Assembly (NCBI GenBank): GCA_018262455.1
Contig: JAGSPR010000308.1
Span: 1-8,316, forward strand
Source of the DNA: Deltaproteobacteria bacterium
Lineage (GTDB): Bacteria; Myxococcota; Polyangia; Haliangiales; Haliangiaceae
DNA length: 8,316 nucleotides
Direction: 5' to 3'
The notes below the pieces were generated by a model. That model was given only the letters and a program-made list of their open reading frames with translations. It was not told where the DNA came from and made no database searches. Shown here piece after piece: positions 1-5,983 of this stretch. A program made the position numbers and the translations under genes. Position 1 is the stretch's first letter. Each line of letters opens with the position of its first letter.

Positions 1-505
1 TCTCGACGAGCAGCTGCATCCCGACGACCTTGAACAATAGATTTTCGGTCTCGAGCAGCTCGACGAGTAGCTGCCGGCTCCAGCCGCCGAGCTTGACCAC
101 CGGCACGCCCGCCCGCCACAGGTACTCGCGCAGCACGTAGAAGTGGCGGGCCTCGTCGAACACCTGGCTCGAGGCAGCCATCTTCGCGGGCGTGTCCTCG
201 AGCTTCAGCGCCAGATCGGCGCTGATCGACCACGCGGCGAGCTCGCCCCACAGCAGCACGGACGCGACGCGCGAGAACGCCTCGCGCTTGTCGGCGGGAA
301 ACTGGATCCCGCCGTGCTTGGCGATCAGCTCGTCGAGCACCGCGCGGCCGTCCCAGGCCTGCTCGTGCCCCTTGTGGTAGATGCGCGCCACGGTGTCGGT
401 GCGCGCCTGCGCGAGCCCGACGATCGAGTGATCGCCCAGCTCGTACGGCGGGAACTGGGTGCGGGGGCGCTGCGGCCGGAGCCAACGTTCGGTGAGGGTC
501 GCCAT
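1..505 (-). CDS. Ferritin-like di-iron domain protein, N-terminal 168 residues (runs off left edge)
   Basis: The reading frame is open from an ATG at 505-503 to the window edge; the C-terminus is missing. The start is well supported by a Shine-Dalgarno AAGGAGA (512-518) six bases upstream. The visible protein is helical, with a Glu in WGELAAW (Glu88) and an E-A-R-H motif (Glu118, His121) in the second helix, followed by a third helix rich in Glu (149-168). A Glu in one helix and an ExxH in the next is the first half of the metal site of ferritin-like/R2-like di-iron carboxylate proteins; the second half would lie off the edge. Such proteins include N-oxygenases, ligand-binding oxidases and other O2-dependent enzymes, and the substrate cannot be told here. 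There is no signal peptide, so it is probably cytoplasmic. The gene starts 29 bp after the TetR gene on the same strand and is probably co-transcribed and repressed by it. The fold call is fairly sure; the function is unknown. Confidence 0.8.
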   Translation of the reverse strand, partial: MATLTERWLRPQRPRTQFPPYELGDHSIVGLAQARTDTVARIYHKGHEQAWDGRAVLDELIAKHGGIQFPADKREAFSRVASVLLWGELAAWSISADLALKLEDTPAKMAASSQVFDEARHFYVLREYLWRAGVPVVKLGGWSRQLLVELLETENLLFKVVGMQLLVE

Positions 506-511
506 GGCGGG

Positions 512-518
512 TCTCCTT
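512..518 (-). promoter_or_regulatory. Shine-Dalgarno of the ferritin-like gene
   Basis: The minus strand reads AAGGAGA six bases before the ATG at 505. It is one of the strongest ribosome binding sites in the window and fixes the start of a gene that is otherwise truncated. It lies between the TetR stop (537-535) and this ATG, so the second gene of the pair has its own translation initiation. Confidence 0.75.
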
Positions 519-534
519 GGTTCACGCTTGGGGG

Positions 535-1170
535 TCAGACCGTCGGGATGTCTTTGATGCGGTCGGAGAGCAAGCCGATCGCGTGCAACCTGGTGGCTTC
601 GCGCGCGAGCACATCGAGGTCGACGGGCGAATCGCTGCGCAGGGCGGCGAGCGCGAGCTTCTCGATCCCGCCGACGATCATCGTGGCGACCGCGCGGGCA
701 TCGAGGTCCCGGATCACCCCCGCGCGGTGGGACGCGATGAGCGACCGCTCCAGGATCCCGATCAGGACGTCGTCGATCTCGCCGAGCATCCGCTCGACCT
801 CGACATCGAGCCCCACCGCCTCGCGCAGCAAGATGCGCAGCGTGTCGTCATCCTCGAACACCAGCTCGAGCAGCTGCCGGAGCTGGCGCGACGAGAACTC
901 GATCGCCATCGCCCGCGTGATCTTCTCGGCCGGCACGAGCAAGCTGGCCTCCACCGACTGGCGCTCCATCACCCCGCGCACCCGCTCGAGGGTTTCTCGC
1001 AGGATGGCGGTCAGCACCGAATGCTTGTTGGTGAAGTACTGATAGAGGGTCCCGCGCCCGATGCCGGCGGCCTCGCAGATGTGGCTGATGTTGGCCGCGT
1101 GAAACCCACGCGCCGCGAACACCTTCTTCGCGCAATCGAGGATCTGGCGCTGGCGCGCCTCCGAACGCAT
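535..1170 (-). CDS. TetR/AcrR-family transcriptional regulator
   Basis: The 211-residue protein has the usual TetR length and layout. The N-terminal helix-turn-helix (about residues 5-52) includes RQILDCAKKVF, ISHICEAAGIGRGTLYQYF and NKHSVL, the textbook TetR DNA-binding signature. The remaining ~155 residues form the divergent all-helical ligand-binding and dimerisation domain, so the inducer cannot be read from sequence. An in-frame ATG at 1179 would add three residues, but it lies inside the -10 box; a transcript starting about 7 bases after that box begins at the ATG at 1170, so 1170 is preferred and the mRNA is probably leaderless. A perfect 18-bp palindrome (1192-1209) over the -35 region implies autorepression. 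The ferritin-like gene follows 29 bp downstream and is the likely regulated target. Confidence 0.93.
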   Translation of the reverse strand: MRSEARQRQILDCAKKVFAARGFHAANISHICEAAGIGRGTLYQYFTNKHSVLTAILRETLERVRGVMERQSVEASLLVPAEKITRAMAIEFSSRQLRQLLELVFEDDDTLRILLREAVGLDVEVERMLGEIDDVLIGILERSLIASHRAGVIRDLDARAVATMIVGGIEKLALAALRSDSPVDLDVLAREATRLHAIGLLSDRIKDIPTV

Positions 1171-1177
1171 ATAACTC

Positions 1178-1206
1178 ATTATACTTACTCGGAACTGACG
1201 TGTCAG
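1178..1206 (-). promoter_or_regulatory. Sigma70-type promoter of the tetR-ferritin-like unit
   Basis: On the minus strand there is CTGACA (1206-1201), a 17-base spacer, then a perfect TATAAT (1183-1178). Seven bases after the -10 box is the A of the ATG at 1170, the expected transcription start. The hexamers deviate from consensus at one base only, which is striking in high-GC DNA. There is no room for a Shine-Dalgarno downstream of this start, so leaderless initiation is predicted. Confidence 0.75.
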
Positions 1207-1209
1207 TTC
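1192..1209. promoter_or_regulatory. Palindromic operator, probable TetR binding site
   Basis: GAACTGACGTGTCAGTTC consists of two perfect 8-base half-sites around a 2-base centre. It covers the whole -35 box and half the spacer of the tetR promoter, so a bound dimer would block RNA polymerase. Position, size and symmetry are typical of TetR-family operators. That the neighbouring TetR protein binds here is inferred from proximity. Confidence 0.75.
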
Positions 1210-1257
1210 TAGCCCGTCCAGCCGCCGACGTCAAGCGCCGCCTGCGGGGTCTGCCGA

Positions 1258-1286
1258 TTGACTCGCCCGTGATCGGACCCCATAGT
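1258..1286 (+). promoter_or_regulatory. ssrA promoter
   Basis: TTGACT (1258-1263), a 17-base spacer and CATAGT (1281-1286) resemble a sigma70 promoter with one and two mismatches. Transcription would begin near 1293, giving a short leader of roughly 12 bases to be removed (normally by RNase P) at the mature end, 1306. The -10 box sits in an inverted repeat, CCCCA-TAG-TGGGG (1278-1290), of unknown meaning. Confidence 0.55.
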
Positions 1287-1305
1287 GGGGCCTTCTTTGA
1301 CAATT

Positions 1306-1664
1306 GGGGGCGTACCGGTTTCGACGGGGATGAAGACGTACGAACCGCGCGTCGTGGCGCCCCGGGCCACGTAAAAAGGGGCAATCCTGCAACTGCGAAC
1401 GATAACAACGCAATTGCTCTCGCTGCCTAGTAAAACCAGGTAACGACGGTGCTCGCAGCTTCCGTCTGTAGCCGCGAAGCACCGACACAATCAGACTGGA
1501 CCTCCGGATCCGTCAGCGCATGGAGGTCGAGACAAAGCTGGCTTGTTGCACTCGTTAGCTGGCCGCCGCCGGCGAGTGTGAGACCGCGACTGGCGAGCCT
1601 ACACGCGTAGACGTTCGTTCAGAGGCATTCTCGGACCAGGGTTCGACTCCCTGCGCCTCCACCA
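1306..1664 (+). ncRNA. ssrA: Transfer-messenger RNA (tmRNA)
   Basis: This 359-base RNA rescues stalled ribosomes with SmpB: it is charged with alanine, enters the A site and then serves as a short mRNA for a degradation tag. The 5' end GGGGGCG (1306-1312) pairs with CGCCTCC (1654-1660) to form a 7-bp acceptor stem whose third pair is G1308-U1658, the G3-U70 alanine identity element. The discriminator A1661 and an encoded CCA (1662-1664) follow. The T arm is a perfect CAGGG / TTCGACT loop / CCCTG (1637-1653). The conserved 5' segment GGTTTCGACGGGGATGAAG and a central tag frame complete the diagnosis. It is the one-piece form, not the permuted two-piece type. The tract TTTTT (1665-1669) immediately follows CCA. 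Confidence 0.97.
1395..1430 (+). other. tmRNA tag-peptide frame, ANDNNAIALAA
   Basis: From the resume codon GCG (1395-1397) the RNA encodes A-N-D-N-N-A-I-A-L-A-A and ends at TAG (1428-1430). The ALAA end matches the degron that ClpXP and related proteases recognise in known tags, and the AND- start matches other proteobacterial tags. With the alanine carried by the tmRNA, stalled proteins would gain 12 residues. Confidence 0.93.
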
Positions 1665-1672
1665 TTTTTCGT

Positions 1673-1690
1673 TCGACGAGGAATCGTCGA
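1673..1690 (+). repeat. Small hairpin behind ssrA with a GGAA loop
   Basis: TCGACGA (1673-1679) and TCGTCGA (1684-1690) are perfectly complementary around a GGAA tetraloop, a GNRA-type loop. It lies 8 bases after the tmRNA CCA end. The T tract comes before the hairpin, so it is not a canonical intrinsic terminator; it may help 3' processing or be fortuitous. Confidence 0.4.
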
Positions 1691-1731
1691 CTGTAGCAAG
1701 CGCTGTAGCAAGCGCCGGGTTTGCTACAGCG
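1691..1731. repeat. 12-bp tandem repeat plus inverted copy behind ssrA
   Basis: CTGTAGCAAGCG occurs twice head to tail (1691-1702, 1703-1714). Nine bases of the unit return inverted as TTGCTACAG (1721-1729), so CGCTGTAGCAA (1701-1711) and TTGCTACAGCG (1721-1731) form a perfect 11-bp stem with a 9-base loop. An outer pair, GTTCGAC (1671-1677) and GTCGAAC (1732-1738), encloses the array. Three binding-site-like copies at the 3' end of ssrA could be a regulatory site, the ssrA terminator or the remnant of an attachment site. No integrase is in the window. Confidence 0.6.
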
Positions 1732-1754
1732 GTCGAACGTGAGAACCTGGACGG

Positions 1755-2603
1755 GTGTCCGCCGCACCTGCGTCTGGGCTGAGGGGACTCCTGGCGGCGG
1801 TTGCGCTGGTCGCCACTGGCTGCAACCTCGTGTTCCCCCTGGCTGCGGGCGGCCCGACCGACGCGACCGAAGCGAGCGATGGCAACCCCGCGTGTTGGGA
1901 CATGTCCCAGCAAGGCAACGAGGATGGCGATGCGTACGCCGACGGGTGCGATCCTTGCCCGGCGGATCCCGACACCGACCCGCCGATCGACTTCGACAAC
2001 GACCGCGTCGGGGATGCCTGCGACACCGAGCCGATGCTCGCGGGCGAGCAGATCGTCATGTTCGACGGGTTCGCGACCGACACCGGGTGGACGCAGACCA
2101 TGCCCGGCACGGTGAAATTCACTCCGGGGGAGCTCGAGTTGACCGCGAGCGGCGGGGAGTTCATCGAGCTGGTTCATGAGATCCCGCCGGCACATCGTCC
2201 GGGCGTGCAGGTCTACCTCGACGTCGACCAGGCATTCGCGCAAGGCAGCGCCGATGTGAGGGCGTTCGTGGAGGTCGGCGCTGCGCCGACCGCGAAACAG
2301 GTGACGTGCACGTTCAGCGCGTTCCAGTCCGCGACCCAGCTCCTGATCCGGATCGACGGGACTGACGGGCCGGGCAGGCAACTGATCGGGACCGGTCGGC
2401 TGCAGCTCTCACTCCACCAGGACGCTGGTGGCGTCTTCCATTGCCGGGGCCGTCGAGGAGCGGGCGCCGTCGTCGAGGTGCGGTCCGCGATGATCAGCGA
2501 TCAATCGGCGAGCCGCGTGGGCGTGTTCGCCGGCAACTTCGAACCGGGCGGATCGAGCATCACGACCACGTTCCACGCGATCACCGCGTTCTCGACTCCG
2601 TGA
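1755..2603 (+). CDS. Lipoprotein with thrombospondin type 3 calcium-binding segment and beta-sandwich C-terminus
   Basis: The 282-residue protein starts at GTG; no good Shine-Dalgarno is visible and the start is uncertain. A hydrophobic signal segment (residues 9-21) ends in A-T-G-C with Cys23 as the lipid-attachment site. Residues 55-90 hold two Asp-rich stretches (NEDGDAYADGCDPCP and DFDNDRVGDACD), the DxDxDG-type pattern of thrombospondin type 3 repeats, which bind Ca2+ and are common in myxobacterial surface proteins. Residues about 100-282 are beta-rich and resemble a LamG/concanavalin-like jelly roll, opening with FDGF and TGW and ending VGVFAGNFEPG; Cys185 and Cys230 could form a disulfide. 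It is probably a surface adhesion or glycan-binding lipoprotein, but the ligand is unknown. It converges on the propeller gene, with 78 bp between the stops. Confidence 0.82.
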   Translation: MSAAPASGLRGLLAAVALVATGCNLVFPLAAGGPTDATEASDGNPACWDMSQQGNEDGDAYADGCDPCPADPDTDPPIDFDNDRVGDACDTEPMLAGEQIVMFDGFATDTGWTQTMPGTVKFTPGELELTASGGEFIELVHEIPPAHRPGVQVYLDVDQAFAQGSADVRAFVEVGAAPTAKQVTCTFSAFQSATQLLIRIDGTDGPGRQLIGTGRLQLSLHQDAGGVFHCRGRRGAGAVVEVRSAMISDQSASRVGVFAGNFEPGGSSITTTFHAITAFSTP

Positions 2604-2644
2604 ACGCAGCGTGGCGAGGCTGCCCTGAGCTCACCGGCGACGCT

Positions 2645-2657
2645 GGCCGTGGCGGCC
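2645..2657. terminator. Short GC hairpin between convergent genes
   Basis: GGCCG-TGG-CGGCC forms a perfect 5-bp stem with a 3-base loop in the 78-bp gap between two converging genes. There is no T tract on either side, so this is at most a weak pause or Rho-assisted site. Nothing else is visible in the gap. Confidence 0.2.
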
Positions 2658-2681
2658 TGTGCGCGGTGTGCTTGGACTCCA

Positions 2682-4076
2682 CTATTCTTGCCGGTTCGGG
2701 AGCGCGAACGTGACCGGACCGAGCTCGTAGCGTCGATTCCCGGTGAGGTTGACGGTCGCCAGCCGCACCTGCTGGGGCCAGATCAGGGTGAACAGGGACA
2801 GCGAGCCGCGCCCGGTGACCGTGATCGAAAACGGGCCACTCGCGGCCGTGGTGAGCTTGGAGTCTCCGATTCGCAGCTCGATCTGCATGCCCGGATCGCA
2901 GTCCTTGCACGAGAGGGTGCCGGTGACCGTGGCGGTCTCGGTGGGGGTATCGCGCGGCGTCGGGCCGAGCAGGGAGCTGAGCCTGCGCCGTGGATCGCAT
3001 AGCAGGAAGGCTGGCGCGCCGGCGAGCCTGCGGACATCCGCCCCGCTGACGCCGAACGTCGCGCGACGTTTGCCGGTGCCGGCGTCGAGCTCGAGGAGTT
3101 GCTCGTCGTCACTCGTGATGTAGAGCGTGTGTGCCGTCGCGGACACGAGCCGAGAGGCCGCGAACGGCGCGATCCACACAACCTTGCGGCTGGGCACGTC
3201 GATCGCGGCGACGCGGTTGACGCTCGATTCCTGATCGTAGAGGAGGACGTAGGCTCGGCGGTCATGCGCGATCACCCCGGTCGCGCCGGCCAGCGCGATC
3301 GACGTGGGCGAGCCCTTCGGATCGATCACGATCACGGCGGCATCGAGCCGCAGGACCAGATCCCCGGTGGAGGCGAGCACGCCCAGCGGCTCGCCGGACC
3401 AGAACTTCGGTCTGGGATACTGGTAGGTCCACATCGGCCGGCCGTCTGCGAGGGCGAATGCGTGGAGCAGGTTGAAGCCGCCGGAGCTGGCGGGACCGCC
3501 CGCTTCGTGTTCGACGGTGACGTAGACCAGCCCCGCGCCGACCGTGATCCATCGCGGCCTGTCGGTTGCGGGAAACTGGCGCACCCAGCGTGCGTGCCCG
3601 GACCTGGGGTCAAGCACCTCGAGGTCGTGCCGCTCCGCCTCCCCCGCACCTCGGTTCGAGACGAACACGAAGCTCGCGTCCCCGGTCGCGGCGATCGGGA
3701 AGTTGCTGCCGTGGGCGCCGGCATGCGTCCACCGGACCACGCCGTTCGTGAGGTCGAGCCCGCGCAGCGCTCGCTCCTCGACCCACAGGACCGCCACGTC
3801 GCCGACGGCCTCGACGAGCCTCGCCCTGTCGCGCAGGCGGATCGTCGGGGCGGACGCGCCGGTCGCGCGGTCGAAGCGCACGAGCTGATCGTCCACGATC
3901 CATGCGAGCGTCGAACCCGTCTCGACCAGCTCTTCGAGGTGCGAATCAGGGCACCGCGCCGACTGGCGCCACACCACGCCCAGGGGTGAGCCGGCGGGCG
4001 TGCCGAGCGTCGAGCCTGCGGTGGCACAGCTGGTCAGCGCGGCCATCACGGGGACAAGGAGGCGGGTCGAGAGCAT
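2682..4076 (-). CDS. PQQ-like seven-repeat beta-propeller lipoprotein
   Basis: The 464-residue protein has a signal peptide ending in lipobox L-T-S-C (Cys17), so it should be membrane-anchored. Seven strand-rich repeats follow (about 57-75, 95-116, 136-164, 183-216, 239-259, 275-301, 317-340). Each has a 'hydrophobic strand, then D-x-x-x-G, then W or T' pattern (LDLTNGVVRW, LDPRSGHARW, FALADGRPMW, LDAGTGKRRAT), the signature of PQQ/WD40-like propellers. A separate C-terminal domain (382-464) opens with C-K-D-C (Cys390, Cys393) and carries GPFSITV, resembling small Ig-like or carboxypeptidase-regulatory domains. BamB is a related lipoprotein fold, but the added domain and lack of a bam context argue against that name. 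No quinone-binding residues can be assigned. The ATG at 4076 is preferred over GTG at 4079; neither has a clear Shine-Dalgarno. Confidence 0.82.
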   Translation of the reverse strand: MLSTRLLVPVMAALTSCATAGSTLGTPAGSPLGVVWRQSARCPDSHLEELVETGSTLAWIVDDQLVRFDRATGASAPTIRLRDRARLVEAVGDVAVLWVEERALRGLDLTNGVVRWTHAGAHGSNFPIAATGDASFVFVSNRGAGEAERHDLEVLDPRSGHARWVRQFPATDRPRWITVGAGLVYVTVEHEAGGPASSGGFNLLHAFALADGRPMWTYQYPRPKFWSGEPLGVLASTGDLVLRLDAAVIVIDPKGSPTSIALAGATGVIAHDRRAYVLLYDQESSVNRVAAIDVPSRKVVWIAPFAASRLVSATAHTLYITSDDEQLLELDAGTGKRRATFGVSGADVRRLAGAPAFLLCDPRRRLSSLLGPTPRDTPTETATVTGTLSCKDCDPGMQIELRIGDSKLTTAASGPFSITVTGRGSLSLFTLIWPQQVRLATVNLTGNRRYELGPVTFALPNRQE

Positions 4077-4197
4077 CACGAAAGGACGGACGAACTTGTG
4101 CCCGATTCAACGCGGCAGCGACGACTGGCCGCCGATCTGAAACAGAAGGACAGCCGCGGCTCGCATCGCCGCGAACGGCGCACGCGGCAATGGCCCC

Positions 4198-4518
4198 CTA
4201 GGGTTTCGGCTTGCACGCCTTGATGTTGCTGCCGCTCACGCCGTTGCAGTCCTGATCGGATCGGCAGTCTGTGGCGCTCTTGCAGATCCTCACGCACGCC
4301 AGCGCGGTGCCCGCGATCGCATCGCAGATCGACGCCTCCGGGCACTCGCCGGTCGATCCCGACGTCGTGCACGACGTGCTGCAGTAGCCGCCGGGAACGG
4401 TCGTGTCGCACGTCAGGCTGTCGTCACAACCATCCGTCGCCGTGCACGTGTCTCCGACGTTCGGAGGACCGCCGCCACACGCCGCGATCAGAGACATCAG
4501 CAAAGGCAAGGCTCGCAT
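4198..4518 (-). CDS. Small cysteine-rich lipoprotein
   Basis: The 106-residue protein has a short signal peptide with lipobox L-I-A-A-C (Cys14). The mature part has twelve further cysteines (25, 31, 37, 46, 50, 59, 65, 75, 79, 85, 91, 102), many six residues apart, in motifs such as DGCDDSLTC and ATDCRSDQDC. This is a disulfide-knotted exported protein of the kind numerous in myxobacteria, and no enzymatic motif is seen. An AGGA Shine-Dalgarno (4526-4529) supports the ATG at 4518. It lies 121 bp upstream of the propeller lipoprotein on the same strand, so co-transcription is possible but unproven. Its role is unknown; a surface or spore-coat function is only a guess. Confidence 0.8.
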   Translation of the reverse strand: MRALPLLMSLIAACGGGPPNVGDTCTATDGCDDSLTCDTTVPGGYCSTSCTTSGSTGECPEASICDAIAGTALACVRICKSATDCRSDQDCNGVSGSNIKACKPKP

Positions 4519-4704
4519 ACGGCGATCCTAGACCGTCTGGGGGACCGCTGCCGCCTGCGACGTGGGATTGACCTGTTTCCCGAGTGTTGCAGCGCTACCT
4601 GGCGTTCGGTGTCCGTAGGCATTCTTGCCCGGGCTGGCGTCGCAGCGGGAACGCCGGCCAGCCACGGCGCCACTGCAACCCGTGGTTTGCGTAGCAACAA
4701 GCTT

Positions 4705-4731
4705 GGTGGCCTGGCTCGTCGGCTGGCCACC
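4705..4731. repeat. Inverted repeat upstream of the 4800 gene
   Basis: GGTGGCC (4705-4711) and GGCCACC (4725-4731) are a perfect 7-bp pair with a 13-base loop, in the 281-bp gap between divergent lipoprotein genes. This gap must hold both promoters, but I see no convincing -35/-10 pair on either strand. The repeat may be chance in GC-rich DNA. Confidence 0.25.
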
Positions 4732-4799
4732 GCTGGAGTCGACAAGCCCCAGGATCGATTCAGCCCCGCGCTGGCGTGGATCCTGCTCTCGGGCCCGGC

Positions 4800-5921
4800 A
4801 TGATCTCACGTTGGCTTAGCTCGCTCATCATGACGCTCCCCGTGGTCGCCGCCTGCGCGGCCGAGTCCGCCACCGACGTCGCTCCGTCGCCCGATGGCGA
4901 TGGCGATAGCAAGGAGGATGGCGCCGCCGTCACCCGGAAGATCGACGAGCTGACCGCCGACGGCGAGCTGTCGGCCGCCGATGTCGACGCGCTGTTCACC
5001 GCCACCGGTAACTCGGTCAGCAAGAGCGAGATGCTCGTGATCCGCGACGGCCTCGAGAGCACGCAGTACAGCGTGCCGGCCGCCGCCACCGCGCGCGCCC
5101 TCGATCGGGCACGCGTCGCCAACCTGCTCCGCCCCGAGGCCCGCGAGCTGGTCGCCAGCGGCGGCTACGGCGGCAACGTCGTCCCGGCGAACGTCCAGGC
5201 GCTGGTCGCGCGCGCGCGCCTCAACGGCGCCGCCGCGTTCGACGTCCGCGAGACCGACTCGACCGGCGAAGGCCTCTGGAATCCCTACCCGACCACGACG
5301 CCGCCGACCGAGAACATGACCTTCCAGTACACGCTGATCTCGCCGCAGGGGCTGGCCGCCGATCGCGCCGACACCACGGTCGCGTACAACGCGATCGTCG
5401 GCGTCGAGACCGTTCAGGACAATGGCCAGACCTGGGACCAGGTCAAGTACGAGCGCCGCACCGGCGGCACCGGCAACATCACCGCGCAGTACGACGAGGT
5501 CTACCACCCCGACATCTACGCCCGCGGTAGCAACAACCAGATCTGGTCGAGCAACTGCGCGTTCCTGTCCGACGGCACCATCCACTGCTTGCCGGCCGCG
5601 CGGCGTTCGGAAGCGCAAGATCTCATCCTCACCAACCCCCACCTCTCGCGCTGCAGCGACGATCCATCCTTCGCGGATGACTGTCACACGCTCATGTACA
5701 TGGGCCACATCACCGCGTCGCGCGGCGTCATCACCAGCGTCGAGATCTCCGGCCGCGTCTCGAAGGAGATCACCAAGGGCCGCATCAACGTGATCGATCC
5801 GATCTCGCTGTTGCAGACCTGGGGCTTCGAGACCTCGCCCGGCCTCTCGATCCAGTTCGGCAACACCTCCGACGGCCGCCCCGTCCGCGACGCCGACCGC
5901 GCCGTCATCCAGGCGCCCTGA
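4800..5921 (+). CDS. Unrecognised lipoprotein with a CX9C-X21-CX9C region
   Basis: I do not recognise the family. From the ATG at 4800 the protein has 373 residues and a good lipoprotein signal ending V-A-A-C (Cys19). A GTG at 4776 would add eight residues ahead of the signal and is less likely; neither start has a strong Shine-Dalgarno. Residues 32-41 are the Asp-rich linker DGDGDSKEDG. Residues ~45-110 look helical (ELSAADVDALF) and the rest is beta-rich. Beyond the lipid Cys there are four cysteines at 253, 263, 285 and 295, two CX9C units separated by 21 residues, around an LTNPHLSRC segment. This is followed by MYMGHI and VEISGRVSKEI. The even number and spacing suggest two disulfides in an exported domain. 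It heads a plus-strand run with the hydrolase (62 bp gap), but a link is unproven. Confidence 0.75.
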   Translation: MISRWLSSLIMTLPVVAACAAESATDVAPSPDGDGDSKEDGAAVTRKIDELTADGELSAADVDALFTATGNSVSKSEMLVIRDGLESTQYSVPAAATARALDRARVANLLRPEARELVASGGYGGNVVPANVQALVARARLNGAAAFDVRETDSTGEGLWNPYPTTTPPTENMTFQYTLISPQGLAADRADTTVAYNAIVGVETVQDNGQTWDQVKYERRTGGTGNITAQYDEVYHPDIYARGSNNQIWSSNCAFLSDGTIHCLPAARRSEAQDLILTNPHLSRCSDDPSFADDCHTLMYMGHITASRGVITSVEISGRVSKEITKGRINVIDPISLLQTWGFETSPGLSIQFGNTSDGRPVRDADRAVIQAP

Positions 5922-5937
5922 AGCGGTGATTCGCCAG

Positions 5938-5971
5938 GGTCGATCCGCGCGACCGGCGTCCTCGATCGACC
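5938..5971. repeat. 8-bp inverted repeat before the hydrolase gene
   Basis: GGTCGATC (5938-5945) and GATCGACC (5964-5971) match perfectly across an 18-base loop. They fill most of the 62-bp gap and end just before the AAGG ribosome binding site. This could be an operator or a hairpin ending the upstream transcript, but it has no T tract, and a repeat of this size is expected by chance a few times in this window. Confidence 0.3.
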
Positions 5972-5983
5972 GAAGGTGATGCG

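Noticed and set aside
143..1042. Plus-strand open frame of 299 codons
   Set aside because: Antisense to both the ferritin-like and TetR genes; low-complexity Ser/Arg composition.
1297..1302. Perfect TTGACA just before ssrA
   Set aside because: It lies 3 bases upstream of the mature tmRNA 5' end, so as a -35 box it would start transcription inside the RNA. The TTGACT/CATAGT pair fits better.
1200..1430. Plus-strand open frame ending in ANDNNAIALAA
   Set aside because: Its end is the tmRNA tag frame; the upstream part is promoter and tmRNA sequence, not a gene.
1665..1690. T tract and hairpin as an intrinsic ssrA terminator
   Set aside because: The T tract precedes the hairpin instead of following it, so the order is wrong for a canonical terminator.
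1555..1767. Minus-strand open frame of 70 codons across the 3' end of ssrA
   Set aside because: It is the antisense translation of the tmRNA 3' end and its repeats (GVEPWSENASERT), a familiar spurious annotation next to ssrA.
1599..2381. Minus-strand open frame of 260 codons
   Set aside because: It also reads antisense through ssrA (giving RRRESNPGPRMP) and lies opposite the better-supported lipoprotein gene at 1755-2603.
4080..4197. GC-rich inverted repeat GCCGCG/CGCGGC between the two minus-strand lipoprotein genes as a terminator
   Set aside because: Only 6 bp and no T tract on the minus strand; not distinguishable from background in GC-rich DNA.
4609..4819. Short plus-strand open frames (64 codons) in the gap before the 4800 gene
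   Set aside because: No ribosome binding site and no recognisable protein features, and they overlap the start of the real lipoprotein.
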